NCBI GenBank assembly: GCA_038134485.1
Contig: JAYPVG010000036.1
Location: forward strand, 1-28,956
Reading direction: 5' to 3'
Length of the DNA stretch: 28,956 nucleotides
Source of the DNA: NORP240 sp038134485
GTDB lineage: Bacteria; Pseudomonadota; Gammaproteobacteria; Pseudomonadales; Pseudohongiellaceae
Shown: positions 6,404 through 14,108 of the stretch, in pieces
Layout: each line of letters begins with the position of its first letter
How positions within the stretch are numbered: position 1 is the stretch's first letter
Made by a program: the position numbers and the translations under genes
The notes under the pieces: generated by a model
Seen by the model: only the letters and a program-made list of their open reading frames with translations
Database searches by the model: none
What the model was told of the DNA's origin: nothing

Positions 6404-8710
6404 CTATTCCGCGACCACCCGCAGAAGTTGCTGATAATCGGAAAGTCCCGCAAGTATTTTTTCAATTCCATCCTGTTTCATGGTGCGCATGCCGTCGAGC
6501 TTGGCCTGCTTCCTTAATTCGGCAAGGCTTGCTTTCTGATAGATCAGTGCTTGCAACTCATTGGTGCCTACCAGTAATTCATGAATAGCGATTCGGCCAC
6601 GGTACCCGGTATCACCGCACTCCTTGCACCCTGTTGGCCGATAAAGCGTCAACCGCTCTGCATCAATACCAAGCCGCACAAAGTCTTCATCACCGTATAC
6701 CGAGGCCAGATGCTCCAATTCTAATTGCTCGGGCTGGTAGCCTTCTTTGCAACTAGGGCATAGAGTTCGCATCAGTCGCTGTGCCAAGACTCCCAGCAAT
6801 GCATCCGAAAAATTGACCGGGTCCATGCCAAGGTCCAGCAGCCGGGTTATTGTTTCCGGTGCCGAGTTGGTGTGCAAAGTAGAAAACACCAGGTGCCCGG
6901 TGAGAGAGGCCTCTACACCTATGTTTGCAGTTTCCTCATCCCGCATCTCTCCTATTAGAATGACATCGGGGTCAGCGCGCAGAAACGCGCGCATGGCGGT
7001 GGCAAAGGTAAAATTGATCTTCGGTAACATCTGCACCTGCTGCAGCCCGGGTTGGGTGATCTCCACCGGATCTTCGGCAGTCCAGATCTTGCGATCCGGC
7101 GTATTGATGTGGCCAAGAATGGCATGCAGTGTCGTCGTCTTTCCGGAACCGGTGGGTCCCACCACCAGGAAAAGGCCGTGGGGGTGACTCGATAGGTCGA
7201 CGATTTTGTCGTAGTTTTCCTTGGAAAGATTAAGATTATTGAGTGGCAATGCGGAGCCCGCAGACAACAGTCTCAGAACGGCACTTTCCCCATGAACGGT
7301 AGGCAAGGTAGCCACCCGTAATTCCAGTTTCTTGTTCCGTACCTTGAGTTTGCATTTTCCATCCTGTGGCAAACGCCTTTCAGCAATATCCAGCCGCGCG
7401 ATGACCTTGATTCGCGAAATCAGCGCTGCTGTATGTTCTCGCGGGACTCGCAGCAACTCCCGACAGCTGCCGTCTACCCGAACACGAACGACACCAGCTG
7501 CGCTATCCTTGCCGGGCTCAACGTGAATATCCGAGGCTCCCAGTCGGGCTGCCTCGGTGATGATCTTGTTAACCATTTGGATGACTGCAGAGGTGGCCGC
7601 CAGCGCTTCATCGTTGTCATCTTCCTCCTCCTCCAGATCGATCCCGACCTGTTCATCCAGAGCAGAGAAAACTTCATCAAAGCTGGTGTCACCTTCCTGG
7701 TCCATCGACCCGTTGTTAAGGTATTGCTGGATATGTTCCGGAAGACCGACTCGGAACACAAAGTTACGCGCATCGACGACGCCCTGAATTTCCATAATGC
7801 GCCGATAATCGCTCGGGTCATCGATCAGAATGATGGCTTCCTGTTTATCTCCAGCGACCGGCAACCAGAGATTGCTACGCAGATAGCTCATGCTTATGTT
7901 CTGCAGCAAATCCATGGGCAGCTCAATATCAGGGTCATATCCCATGTAAGGAACCCGATAGTAGCACTCCAGAGATTTGCCTATGATGGCAGGATCTATC
8001 TTGTAGTCTTCCATCAGGATACGCGTGGCAGATCCTCCATAAGCGGAAGTTTTTTTCAGCACCGCGTCCAGATCAGGCGCCGAAATCTCACCCTTCTGAA
8101 CTAGATAGTCAAACGGCCCCTGAGTAGCCTGCAGGGCCGAGCGAAATCGCTTGCCCAGCAGCTGAGCAACCATCACAGCGTGCTTCAGATCCGCGCGGGT
8201 AAATTCCGGATCACCTTCGAACCTGACCAATTGTAGAACCCCGAGCAGTACGTCGTCTGTTATCGGGACGACGATCTGGGATTTGACGCTCCAGCCTCTT
8301 TCCAGACTGAAGCTGCTATTGAACTGGAGTCGAGGATGAATTTGGGCCAATTCGTCAGTATTATTGACATCCTTAATCAACAGCGGCCGCCCGCTGGATG
8401 CGACGTAACCAGCGAGGGCGCTCGGGCTAATGGGGACGCGAATTTCTTCGTCTTGACCTTCAGGGTCACCGGCTTTGATTATCGTCGACAGTTCACTGCT
8501 ATGGGCAACACACTGATAGATGGTCATAAGCTTGATATCGAGCAGTGCAATCAGTTCCTGCTCTGTTTCGCGCATGGCCACATGCAGCTTCTTGGTATAT
8601 TTGAAGCGCTGGCTTATTTTCGCCAGGTCATTAATAAAAGCCTTTTCCGACTCATCACTAGCATGGGTCTGAGAAGATGCATCAACTTCTGCTGCGGTTG
8701 ATCCTGCCAT
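6404..8710 (-). CDS. GspE/PilB-type ATPase with N-terminal GAF domain
   Basis: A secretion/pilus-assembly-type ATPase of 768 aa. Residues about 30-190 resemble a GAF sensor domain. Residues about 200-330 resemble the N-terminal MshEN/T2SSE_N domain, here starting YLVQKGEIS without the RLG that usually begins the c-di-GMP motif. An acidic linker (about 357-368, EEEDDNDE) follows. The motor domain has SDIHVEPG (393-400), Walker A GPTGSGKT (518-525), Walker B DVILIGEMRD (582-591), the His-box GHLVFSTLHTNSAPET (605-620) and a zinc site from Cys651, Cys654, Cys695 and Cys698. Family members power type IV pili, MSHA pili or type II secretion. No pilin, inner-membrane platform or secretin gene is nearby, so its machine and the GAF signal are unknown. 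Confidence 0.92.
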   Translation of the reverse strand: MAGSTAAEVDASSQTHASDESEKAFINDLAKISQRFKYTKKLHVAMRETEQELIALLDIKLMTIYQCVAHSSELSTIIKAGDPEGQDEEIRVPISPSALAGYVASSGRPLLIKDVNNTDELAQIHPRLQFNSSFSLERGWSVKSQIVVPITDDVLLGVLQLVRFEGDPEFTRADLKHAVMVAQLLGKRFRSALQATQGPFDYLVQKGEISAPDLDAVLKKTSAYGGSATRILMEDYKIDPAIIGKSLECYYRVPYMGYDPDIELPMDLLQNISMSYLRSNLWLPVAGDKQEAIILIDDPSDYRRIMEIQGVVDARNFVFRVGLPEHIQQYLNNGSMDQEGDTSFDEVFSALDEQVGIDLEEEEDDNDEALAATSAVIQMVNKIITEAARLGASDIHVEPGKDSAAGVVRVRVDGSCRELLRVPREHTAALISRIKVIARLDIAERRLPQDGKCKLKVRNKKLELRVATLPTVHGESAVLRLLSAGSALPLNNLNLSKENYDKIVDLSSHPHGLFLVVGPTGSGKTTTLHAILGHINTPDRKIWTAEDPVEITQPGLQQVQMLPKINFTFATAMRAFLRADPDVILIGEMRDEETANIGVEASLTGHLVFSTLHTNSAPETITRLLDLGMDPVNFSDALLGVLAQRLMRTLCPSCKEGYQPEQLELEHLASVYGDEDFVRLGIDAERLTLYRPTGCKECGDTGYRGRIAIHELLVGTNELQALIYQKASLAELRKQAKLDGMRTMKQDGIEKILAGLSDYQQLLRVVAE

Positions 8711-8837
8711 TAACTTACTCGCTGTCTAGCCGATAGCTGGGGGTAGGTATCCTGCCCACTCTGGGTTTTCATTCTACTACAATTCAGACTTTATTCCGAT
8801 TGCCTTATTATCTGAAAAACTGAATGGTCTTACCAAC

Positions 8838-9692
8838 TTGCACTTCAAATTGCCAGTAAAATCCAGCAAATTCAATGCCTATGTCGCCGTTTTGGGAATT
8901 GGGTCTCTTTTCCATCCCCTGTTTGATGCCCGGGCCTCGGAATCTGATGGATTTGCCAATCAATGGATTGCCGAACAGATATTCGCCAATGAGTGCAACA
9001 GTCGAGCGGATTGTCTAACCAGCTGGAACCCGGGGGAAGAGTTTCCTTCTCTTGGACTCGGTCATTTTATCTGGTATCAGAAAGACCAGCAGGAAATTTA
9101 CAAGGAGACTTTTCCGGGACTACTGGACTATTACCAGGAGCAGGGCATCCTTATTCCCGACTGGATAAGACAGCTACCGGCGCAGGATTCACCCTGGGCA
9201 GATCGGGATCAGTTTTATGCCGAATTCGATGGGGAACAGCTAACCCGACTGAGGGAGTTTCTGCAGCAAACTCTGACAGTGCAAGCCAACTTCATAATCC
9301 AGCGGCAGGAACAGTCGCTGGATAAAATTCTTGATTACGCCCCGCCTGAGCAGCGCAAGGATCTTGCTCTCCTTTACCGGGAAGTTGCCAACAGCGAACC
9401 TCCGCTGGGCCGCTATGCGCTGATCGACTATGTGAACTTCAAAGGCGAAGGAATCGCTGCCAGCGAAAGGTACCAGGGGCAGGGATGGGGACTGCTGCAG
9501 GTTTTGCAGACAATGCTCAAAGCACCGGAAGACCAACCCGTGATGGTAAGATACAGTGATGCGGCCGCCGAGATCCTGCGCCTCAGGGTGAGTAATTCAC
9601 CGGCGGAACGCAATGAACAGCGCTGGCTGGCTGGATGGCTCAACCGAGTGCGGACGTATCGGCCAAGCGCCCCGGAATCGCCGCTTCCCTGA
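8838..9692 (+). CDS. Exported protein with lysozyme-like motif, unknown function
   Basis: A 284 aa protein with a Sec-type signal (basic KLPVKSSK, then AYVAVLGIGSLF, cleavage near ARA-SE at about 33). It probably acts in the periplasm. Residues 48-77 resemble the catalytic segment of GH24-type lysozymes: Glu52 in ANECNS, then LTSWNPGEE, then FPSLGLGHF, comparable to the Glu...TIGIGH order in T4 lysozyme. Cys53 and Cys59 could form a disulfide. Later parts (ALIDYVNFKGEGI near 200; GQGWGLLQVL near 215) also look conserved in character. Muramidase activity is inference from one motif. The start is a TTG with no clear Shine-Dalgarno; it is the only start that keeps the whole signal peptide. The gene is divergent from the GspE-type ATPase and upstream of hisC. 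Confidence 0.8.
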   Translation: MHFKLPVKSSKFNAYVAVLGIGSLFHPLFDARASESDGFANQWIAEQIFANECNSRADCLTSWNPGEEFPSLGLGHFIWYQKDQQEIYKETFPGLLDYYQEQGILIPDWIRQLPAQDSPWADRDQFYAEFDGEQLTRLREFLQQTLTVQANFIIQRQEQSLDKILDYAPPEQRKDLALLYREVANSEPPLGRYALIDYVNFKGEGIAASERYQGQGWGLLQVLQTMLKAPEDQPVMVRYSDAAAEILRLRVSNSPAERNEQRWLAGWLNRVRTYRPSAPESPLP

Positions 9693-9783
9693 TCTGCGAT
9701 CAGACAGTCATGCACACTGCAACAGGAAGCGGGAGAAGCTTGCCGAAAGCGGGGGCAGGCATTACCCTTGCGAGCTCCACAAT

Positions 9784-10878
9784 GTGCCATTGGATCAGAA
9801 CTCAGTGAGCTACGAACGAGCCAATATCGAGTCAATGACAGGATACGTGCCAGGCGAGCAACCAGGCACCGCCGATGTCATCAAGCTCAACACCAATGAA
9901 AATCCTTACCCTGCCAGTCCCCTGGTGGCCTCGGCGTTAGCAGCTATAAAGGTGGATGATCTCCGCCGCTATCCGTCTCCCACCGCGCAGTCTTTCCGGG
10001 AAGCCGCCGCCCAATTTCACGGACTGCAGAGCGATAACATTCTGCCCACTAACGGTGGCGACGAACTCTTGCGTCTGGCAATAACCACTTTCGCCGGACC
10101 GGGCGAGGTGGTCGCTATCGCCGAGCCCAGTTACTCGCTCTACCCGGTGCTGGCTGAAATACAGGATTGCCGGTTGTTACGGGTTCCCCTGCTCGAAAAC
10201 TGGCAATTGCCGTCAGATTTTGCCGCCACGCTAAACGATGCAGAGGCACGTCTGGCCCTGCTTGTTAATCCCCACGCACCCACCGGCTTGTTGCTACCAG
10301 CGACGCGCCTGCGGGAAATTGCCACTGCTTTTCGCGGCGTACTTGTTGTGGATGAGGCATATGTGGACTTCGTCGACCCGGAGCAGCAGTATGATCTCAC
10401 TGCGGCCGTAAAAGACCATGACAACGTGTTAATTTTGCGGACCCTAAGTAAAGGATACTCACTGGCGGGACTGAGATTTGGTTACGGCATTGGCGCTGCC
10501 AAATTGCTGGCGCCGATGATGTTCAAAACCCGGGACAGTTACAATACAGATCACGTTTCCCAACAACTGGCCGTCGCCGCCATTCAGTCGATCGATTACG
10601 CCCGAGACACCTGGCAAAGGGTGAGGACCGAGAGAAGCGGACTCATCCAGCAGCTTCAGCAGCTCGGTTTACCATGCCTGCCAAGCCAGACAAACTTTAT
10701 ATTGGCCCAGTGCTCAAACCCGGATAGTGCCCAGAGAATCTACCAGGGGCTAAAAAAATCTGGCATTCTGGTGCGCTACTTCGACCAGGACCGGCTGCGA
10801 GACAGATTGCGAATCACCGTAGGCACTCCGAAACAGAACCAGCGACTACTGCAAAACCTGTCTGGCATTCTCCGTTAA
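9784..10878 (+). CDS. hisC: Histidinol-phosphate aminotransferase
   Basis: A PLP-dependent fold-type I aminotransferase that converts imidazole-acetol phosphate to histidinol phosphate in histidine synthesis. Family signatures are YVPGEQP near the N-terminus, KLNTNENPYPASP, NGGDELLRLA, EPSYSLYP, NPHAPTG, VVDEAYVDF, and LSKGYSLAGLRFGYG, where Lys223 is the PLP-binding lysine. The frame is open back to 9613, but that stretch overlaps the preceding gene and has no HisC counterpart. The GTG at 9784 gives 364 aa, near the family norm, with weak GCGAG upstream; a GTG at 9805 is the alternative. The lone position outside a his operon fits the dispersed hisC copies of many proteobacteria. Some such copies also use aromatic substrates, which cannot be decided here. 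Confidence 0.92.
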   Translation: MPLDQNSVSYERANIESMTGYVPGEQPGTADVIKLNTNENPYPASPLVASALAAIKVDDLRRYPSPTAQSFREAAAQFHGLQSDNILPTNGGDELLRLAITTFAGPGEVVAIAEPSYSLYPVLAEIQDCRLLRVPLLENWQLPSDFAATLNDAEARLALLVNPHAPTGLLLPATRLREIATAFRGVLVVDEAYVDFVDPEQQYDLTAAVKDHDNVLILRTLSKGYSLAGLRFGYGIGAAKLLAPMMFKTRDSYNTDHVSQQLAVAAIQSIDYARDTWQRVRTERSGLIQQLQQLGLPCLPSQTNFILAQCSNPDSAQRIYQGLKKSGILVRYFDQDRLRDRLRITVGTPKQNQRLLQNLSGILR

Positions 10879-10898
10879 CCGCAACAGCAGCCCCCTCA

Positions 10899-11384
10899 AT
10901 GGACGCCGATGCCATGGTGGAGCAGAACGATTCAACATCGAAAATAAAGCAGTATGGCATCAGCCAGGTGCACTATTGTCCTGACTGCAAAAAACCGCTG
11001 CGACGCAAAGACGGAAAGATGGGCCCTTTCTGGAGCTGTACCGGATTCCCGGTCTGTCGCACTACCTTAAACGACCGGGCTGGAAAGCCCTCTAGGGAAC
11101 CGGACGAACATTATTGCTGCCCGGTTTGCACGCGGCGCATGGTGCGTGTTCAAAAAAGCGACGACAACGTGTTCTGGGTTTGCACCGGATCAAGCAGGGG
11201 TTGTAAAGTCAGGCTGAACGATCAGCAAGGGCGGCCTGGGAGCGCACATCGCTGTGGAAACTGCGGCCATCTGCTGATTATGAGGGAAGGTAAACACGGC
11301 GTATTCTGGGGCTGCAGCAGTTTCCCGCAATGCACCCAGACCTATCGCGATCGCAATGGAATTCCGGATATCAGCAAACCTTGA
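10899..11384 (+). CDS. Triple topoisomerase-type zinc-ribbon protein
   Basis: A 161 aa protein made of three C4 zinc ribbons of the kind found at the C-terminus of DNA topoisomerase I. Ribbon 1 uses Cys27, Cys30, Cys47 and Cys53. Ribbon 2 uses Cys74, Cys77, Cys95 and Cys102. Ribbon 3 uses Cys119, Cys122, Cys139 and Cys145. Each has the aromatic F-W-x-C-(T/S) strand (GPFWSCTGFP, NVFWVCTGSS, GVFWGCSSFP). The layout is like E. coli YrdD: the ribbons without the topoisomerase catalytic domain. Single-stranded DNA or RNA binding is likely from the family but not demonstrated. It starts 20 bases after hisC, and its stop overlaps the start of the next gene. An in-frame ATG at 10914 is an alternative start. 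Confidence 0.85.
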   Translation: MDADAMVEQNDSTSKIKQYGISQVHYCPDCKKPLRRKDGKMGPFWSCTGFPVCRTTLNDRAGKPSREPDEHYCCPVCTRRMVRVQKSDDNVFWVCTGSSRGCKVRLNDQQGRPGSAHRCGNCGHLLIMREGKHGVFWGCSSFPQCTQTYRDRNGIPDISKP

Positions 11385-11620
11385 TTTTTTCGTTTCTCAA
11401 GATTCGTAAGAAAACCAGCGCTGCGATCGCCGGGCTTCTCATTGGCGGCGCCTGCCTTTGGGGTATCGCCCTGTGGCAGGATATCAGCCCACGCCAGCTG
11501 TTTTCGATTTTTCTTGGCAGCTTCGCATTCATCCTGGCCATCATGGTTCTTGCACTGGGGTTCATCGTACTGGCAAAACTGCTTGGGAGATTGATCAATT
11601 CGGCAAAGAAAGACGGATAA
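11381..11620 (+). CDS. Small two-span membrane protein, translationally coupled
   Basis: Unrecognised protein of about 79 aa. The proposed TTG start overlaps the TGA of the zinc-ribbon gene (TTGA), a usual sign of translational coupling. After a basic stretch (KIRKKTS) it has two membrane segments, AAIAGLLIGGACLWGIAL and LFSIFLGSFAFILAIMVLAL, and a basic tail ending AKKDG. The frame is open back to 11330, but that part lies inside the upstream gene and reads like a shadow. The two-span hairpin with short basic ends is typical of small inner-membrane proteins; no function can be assigned. Confidence 0.6.
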   Translation: MIFSFLKIRKKTSAAIAGLLIGGACLWGIALWQDISPRQLFSIFLGSFAFILAIMVLALGFIVLAKLLGRLINSAKKDG

Positions 11621-11673
11621 GGCTACGGAGCTGATATAAAAATTGGCTTTTACCAGGGATATCGAATCCAGAC

Positions 11674-12150
11674 TCACAGGGGCAGCGTTCGGGACATAAT
11701 CAGTGCGTCCTCGCGCCCTTTGTTAGAAGGGTAATAATCCTTCCGTTCACCGATGGGCAGAAAACCCATTGACTGGTAGAGCTGCTTTGCCGGTTCGTTA
11801 GACATGCGGACCTCCAGATAACAGACTTCAGCCTCGCCCCGAAATGCCCGGTTAAGAAGAAATTCCAACAAGCGACGACCGTGTCCCGCGCGCTGGAAGT
11901 CCGGGTGTACGCACAGGGTGAGCAGATGACTTTCCCCGATAGCCACTGACATAACCCCGTGCCCTATCAATCTGTCGTTATTCGCCAATACCCAGCATTG
12001 ATAGCCGGCTCGCAGACAGTCGATAAACACTCGCTTGGTCCAGGGGTGATTGTCGGCGGCCAGAATTTCATTTTGAACCACCAGATCGAGATCGCTGGCA
12101 CGCATACGGCGCACCGTAAATTCAGTGCGTAAATTTGTCGCTGTTAACAC
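11674..12150 (-). CDS. rimI: Ribosomal-protein-alanine N-acetyltransferase
   Basis: A GNAT-fold enzyme that acetylates the N-terminal alanine of ribosomal protein S18. The acetyl-CoA pyrophosphate loop is QRAGHG (about 86-91), followed by RRLLEFLL. The RimI-typical segment is YLEVRMSNEPAKQLYQSMGF, with Glu113 and Tyr125 matching the catalytic pair of E. coli RimI (Glu103, Tyr115), then ERKDYYP and GREDALIMS. I chose the GTG at 12148-12150 because AGGAAGAAG lies just before it. A GTG at 12183, 4 bases after the upstream stop, would add 11 residues. It follows the holD-like gene, the same neighbours as holD-rimI in E. coli. Confidence 0.92.
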   Translation of the reverse strand: MLTATNLRTEFTVRRMRASDLDLVVQNEILAADNHPWTKRVFIDCLRAGYQCWVLANNDRLIGHGVMSVAIGESHLLTLCVHPDFQRAGHGRRLLEFLLNRAFRGEAEVCYLEVRMSNEPAKQLYQSMGFLPIGERKDYYPSNKGREDALIMSRTLPL

Positions 12151-12187
12151 TGTCTTCTTCCTAACACCCGATTGCTTGAGCACCGCA

Positions 12188-12952
12188 TCAATTCAGCAAT
12201 GCGGGTATTACGCGAATCGAATCCCAGACGGATCGCTTTAAGCTCGGAACCCGCAGTATTGCATCGAGACTGTGAGTGTGGATCAGGCGCTCGCTGGTCT
12301 CAGTCAGCAAGTCACCTACTCCACTTTTATTGAACAGTTCCTCACACTGATTACCGAAAACAAGAATGACCTTATAGGAGTCTGAACCCAGCCTCTTTCT
12401 CATGAAGCCTGAAAGCGCCTGAAACGCTTCCGAAGCGCGTCGACTCGAGGCGTCGTCGTCCGCGCCTAGCGGCCAGTTGAAGCGGACAGAATTGGGCGAT
12501 TCGCCAAACTCCTGCCCCAAAGCACGCAGGATTGCTGTCAGTAATTTGTTTAAGTCTTGTTCGTTGCTGCTGGAGCGGAGGAATGGCACTTCATTAATTA
12601 TGGCAAGCTTTTCTGAGATTCTGTAGAACTGCACGCTGAATCGTAACTCGGTATCCTTATCGACATCGTCATTAAGTTCGACTTCCTGGTTCTGGGCAAT
12701 TGCTTCCTGAGGTTTTTGCGACGTCCCTATCGTTTCCTGCTCCTTAGCCTCCGGTGCAACTGCCAGAAGCTCAATCGACCCGTCTTGGAGCTCCGAAATG
12801 TTGGCTTTCGATTCGGACAGAACCGGCGTCTTTTGATCCGACATCAGGAGAGGGTCCTCCGGCGTACCCACTGTCGCGTGCGGGGATTCCCTTAAAACGT
12901 AACAATCTATCCCCATTGCGCTCAAGTACGCGAGGCGGCGAGCTTCATTCAT
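12188..12952 (-). CDS. DNA polymerase III psi subunit (HolD)-like protein
   Basis: A 254 aa protein, likely a divergent and enlarged psi subunit of the polymerase III clamp loader, which links it to chi and SSB. The evidence is partial. The N-terminus RRLAYLSAMGIDCYVLRE resembles the chi-binding start of psi (RRDWQLQQLGITQWSLRRP in E. coli). The C-terminus HSLDAILRVPSLKRSVWDSI resembles the end of psi (SPALTDLRANPTARAALWQQI). The gene lies directly upstream of rimI, as holD does. Between these ends is a long acidic, Glu/Gln-rich linker (about 35-105) absent from the 137 aa E. coli protein. If the call is wrong this is an unknown soluble protein. No strong ribosome binding site precedes the ATG. 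Confidence 0.6.
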   Translation of the reverse strand: MNEARRLAYLSAMGIDCYVLRESPHATVGTPEDPLLMSDQKTPVLSESKANISELQDGSIELLAVAPEAKEQETIGTSQKPQEAIAQNQEVELNDDVDKDTELRFSVQFYRISEKLAIINEVPFLRSSSNEQDLNKLLTAILRALGQEFGESPNSVRFNWPLGADDDASSRRASEAFQALSGFMRKRLGSDSYKVILVFGNQCEELFNKSGVGDLLTETSERLIHTHSLDAILRVPSLKRSVWDSIRVIPALLN

Positions 12953-12974
12953 AATCAGGAAAACTTACGAATTG

Positions 12975-13004
12975 TTGGACATTGCAAGCGTTCGACTATA
13001 CGCC
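12975..13004 (+). promoter_or_regulatory. Weak candidate promoter for the oxidoreductase gene
   Basis: TTGGAC at 12975-12980 and TATACG at 12999-13004 are separated by 18 bases in the gap between the divergent holD-like and oxidoreductase genes, about 100 bases before the start at 13103. Each box has mismatches to the sigma-70 consensus, so this is only a candidate. Confidence 0.25.
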
Positions 13005-13102
13005 TTTCACTCATGCGCAACAACAAGGCAATGCAACCCTGCAAAGTTGTGATTCTTCGGCAATCGTGATTGAATCGCGCTTCGTAAAAAAAGGGCAATT
13101 TG

Positions 13103-14089
13103 ATGAAAGCAATTGTTTGTAACTCCTACGGTCCACCGGAAAACCTGGCATTGGAAGAGCTAGACGATCCGATTGCCGGTGCCAACCAGGCGGTGGTAGA
13201 TGTCCACGCAGCTTCATTGAATTTTCCTGACACGCTGCAGATTCAGGGCAAGTATCAGTTCCAGCCGCCAATGCCGTTCACGCCTGGCTCCGAAGTCGGT
13301 GGAATTATTCGTTCGACCGGTCCCGGACTGGAGGGCTTCAGACCCGGAGATCGGGTCATGGCAACGCCTTCCATTGGAGGAATGGCCGAGCAGGTGGTGG
13401 TCGATTCGTCGGGGCTGCGCAAGATTCCCGACAATATGGATTTCAAGACCGCTGCCAGCTTCGCTATGGTCTACACCACCTCGTACCACGCACTGAAACA
13501 AAGAGCAAATCTCCAGCCCGGCCAGACCCTGCTGGTTCTGGGCGCCAGCGGCGGCGTGGGCTTGACAGCCGTTGAACTGGGCAAACTCATGGGAGCGACG
13601 GTAATTGCCGCCGCCAGTTCTGATGAAAAACTGGCGTTCGTAAAACAATTTAATCCCGATCACTTCATCAACTATGGCGATGGCGAGTTAAAGGAAAAGG
13701 TAAAATCGGTTACCGATGGTCGTGGTGCGGACGTGATTTACGACCCCGTGGGCGGCGATCTCTTTGACCAATGCACCCGCTGTATCAATTGGAATGGACG
13801 ATTACTTGTTGTGGGCTTCACCAGTGGCAGAATTCCGGAATACAAGGCCAATCTGGCTTTGCTTAAAGGCGCTTCAATGGTTGGGGTCTTCCTGGGTCGC
13901 TTTCGCAAGGAAGAGCCTGAGGCTTATGAGCAGAATTTTCAGGAACTGTTGACAATGTACGCTGAGGGAAATCTCCGGCCCGTGGTCACTCAATCGTTTT
14001 CAATGGAGGATTTTGCAGCAGCCTTCAATGTGTTCGCGCAACGTCGGGTCATGGGTAAAGTTGTGCTGGAAATCAGACAGACTAGCTAA
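13103..14089 (+). CDS. NADPH:quinone oxidoreductase-like enzyme (zinc-free MDR family)
   Basis: A 328 aa medium-chain reductase. The N-terminal GroES-like domain contains SLNFPDTLQIQGKYQ and PFTPGSEVGG, without the cysteine zinc ligands of alcohol dehydrogenases. The Rossmann domain has the nucleotide motif LGASGGVG (about 146-153), then AASSDEKL and GADVIYDPVGGDLFD. Such proteins reduce quinones or act as enoyl reductases with NADPH; the substrate cannot be read from sequence. The ATG at 13103 is preceded by AAGGG; a TTG one codon upstream is less likely. The acyl-CoA synthetase gene begins 19 bases after the stop, so the two are probably one operon and may share an acyl-CoA substrate. Confidence 0.88.
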   Translation: MKAIVCNSYGPPENLALEELDDPIAGANQAVVDVHAASLNFPDTLQIQGKYQFQPPMPFTPGSEVGGIIRSTGPGLEGFRPGDRVMATPSIGGMAEQVVVDSSGLRKIPDNMDFKTAASFAMVYTTSYHALKQRANLQPGQTLLVLGASGGVGLTAVELGKLMGATVIAAASSDEKLAFVKQFNPDHFINYGDGELKEKVKSVTDGRGADVIYDPVGGDLFDQCTRCINWNGRLLVVGFTSGRIPEYKANLALLKGASMVGVFLGRFRKEEPEAYEQNFQELLTMYAEGNLRPVVTQSFSMEDFAAAFNVFAQRRVMGKVVLEIRQTS

Positions 14090-14108
14090 ACGCCAGGGGA
14101 ACCGCAGT

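Noticed and set aside
9613..9783. Longer hisC start giving 421 residues
   Set aside because: The extra 57 codons overlap the preceding gene and read like its shadow; HisC proteins normally start shortly before the YVPGEQP motif.
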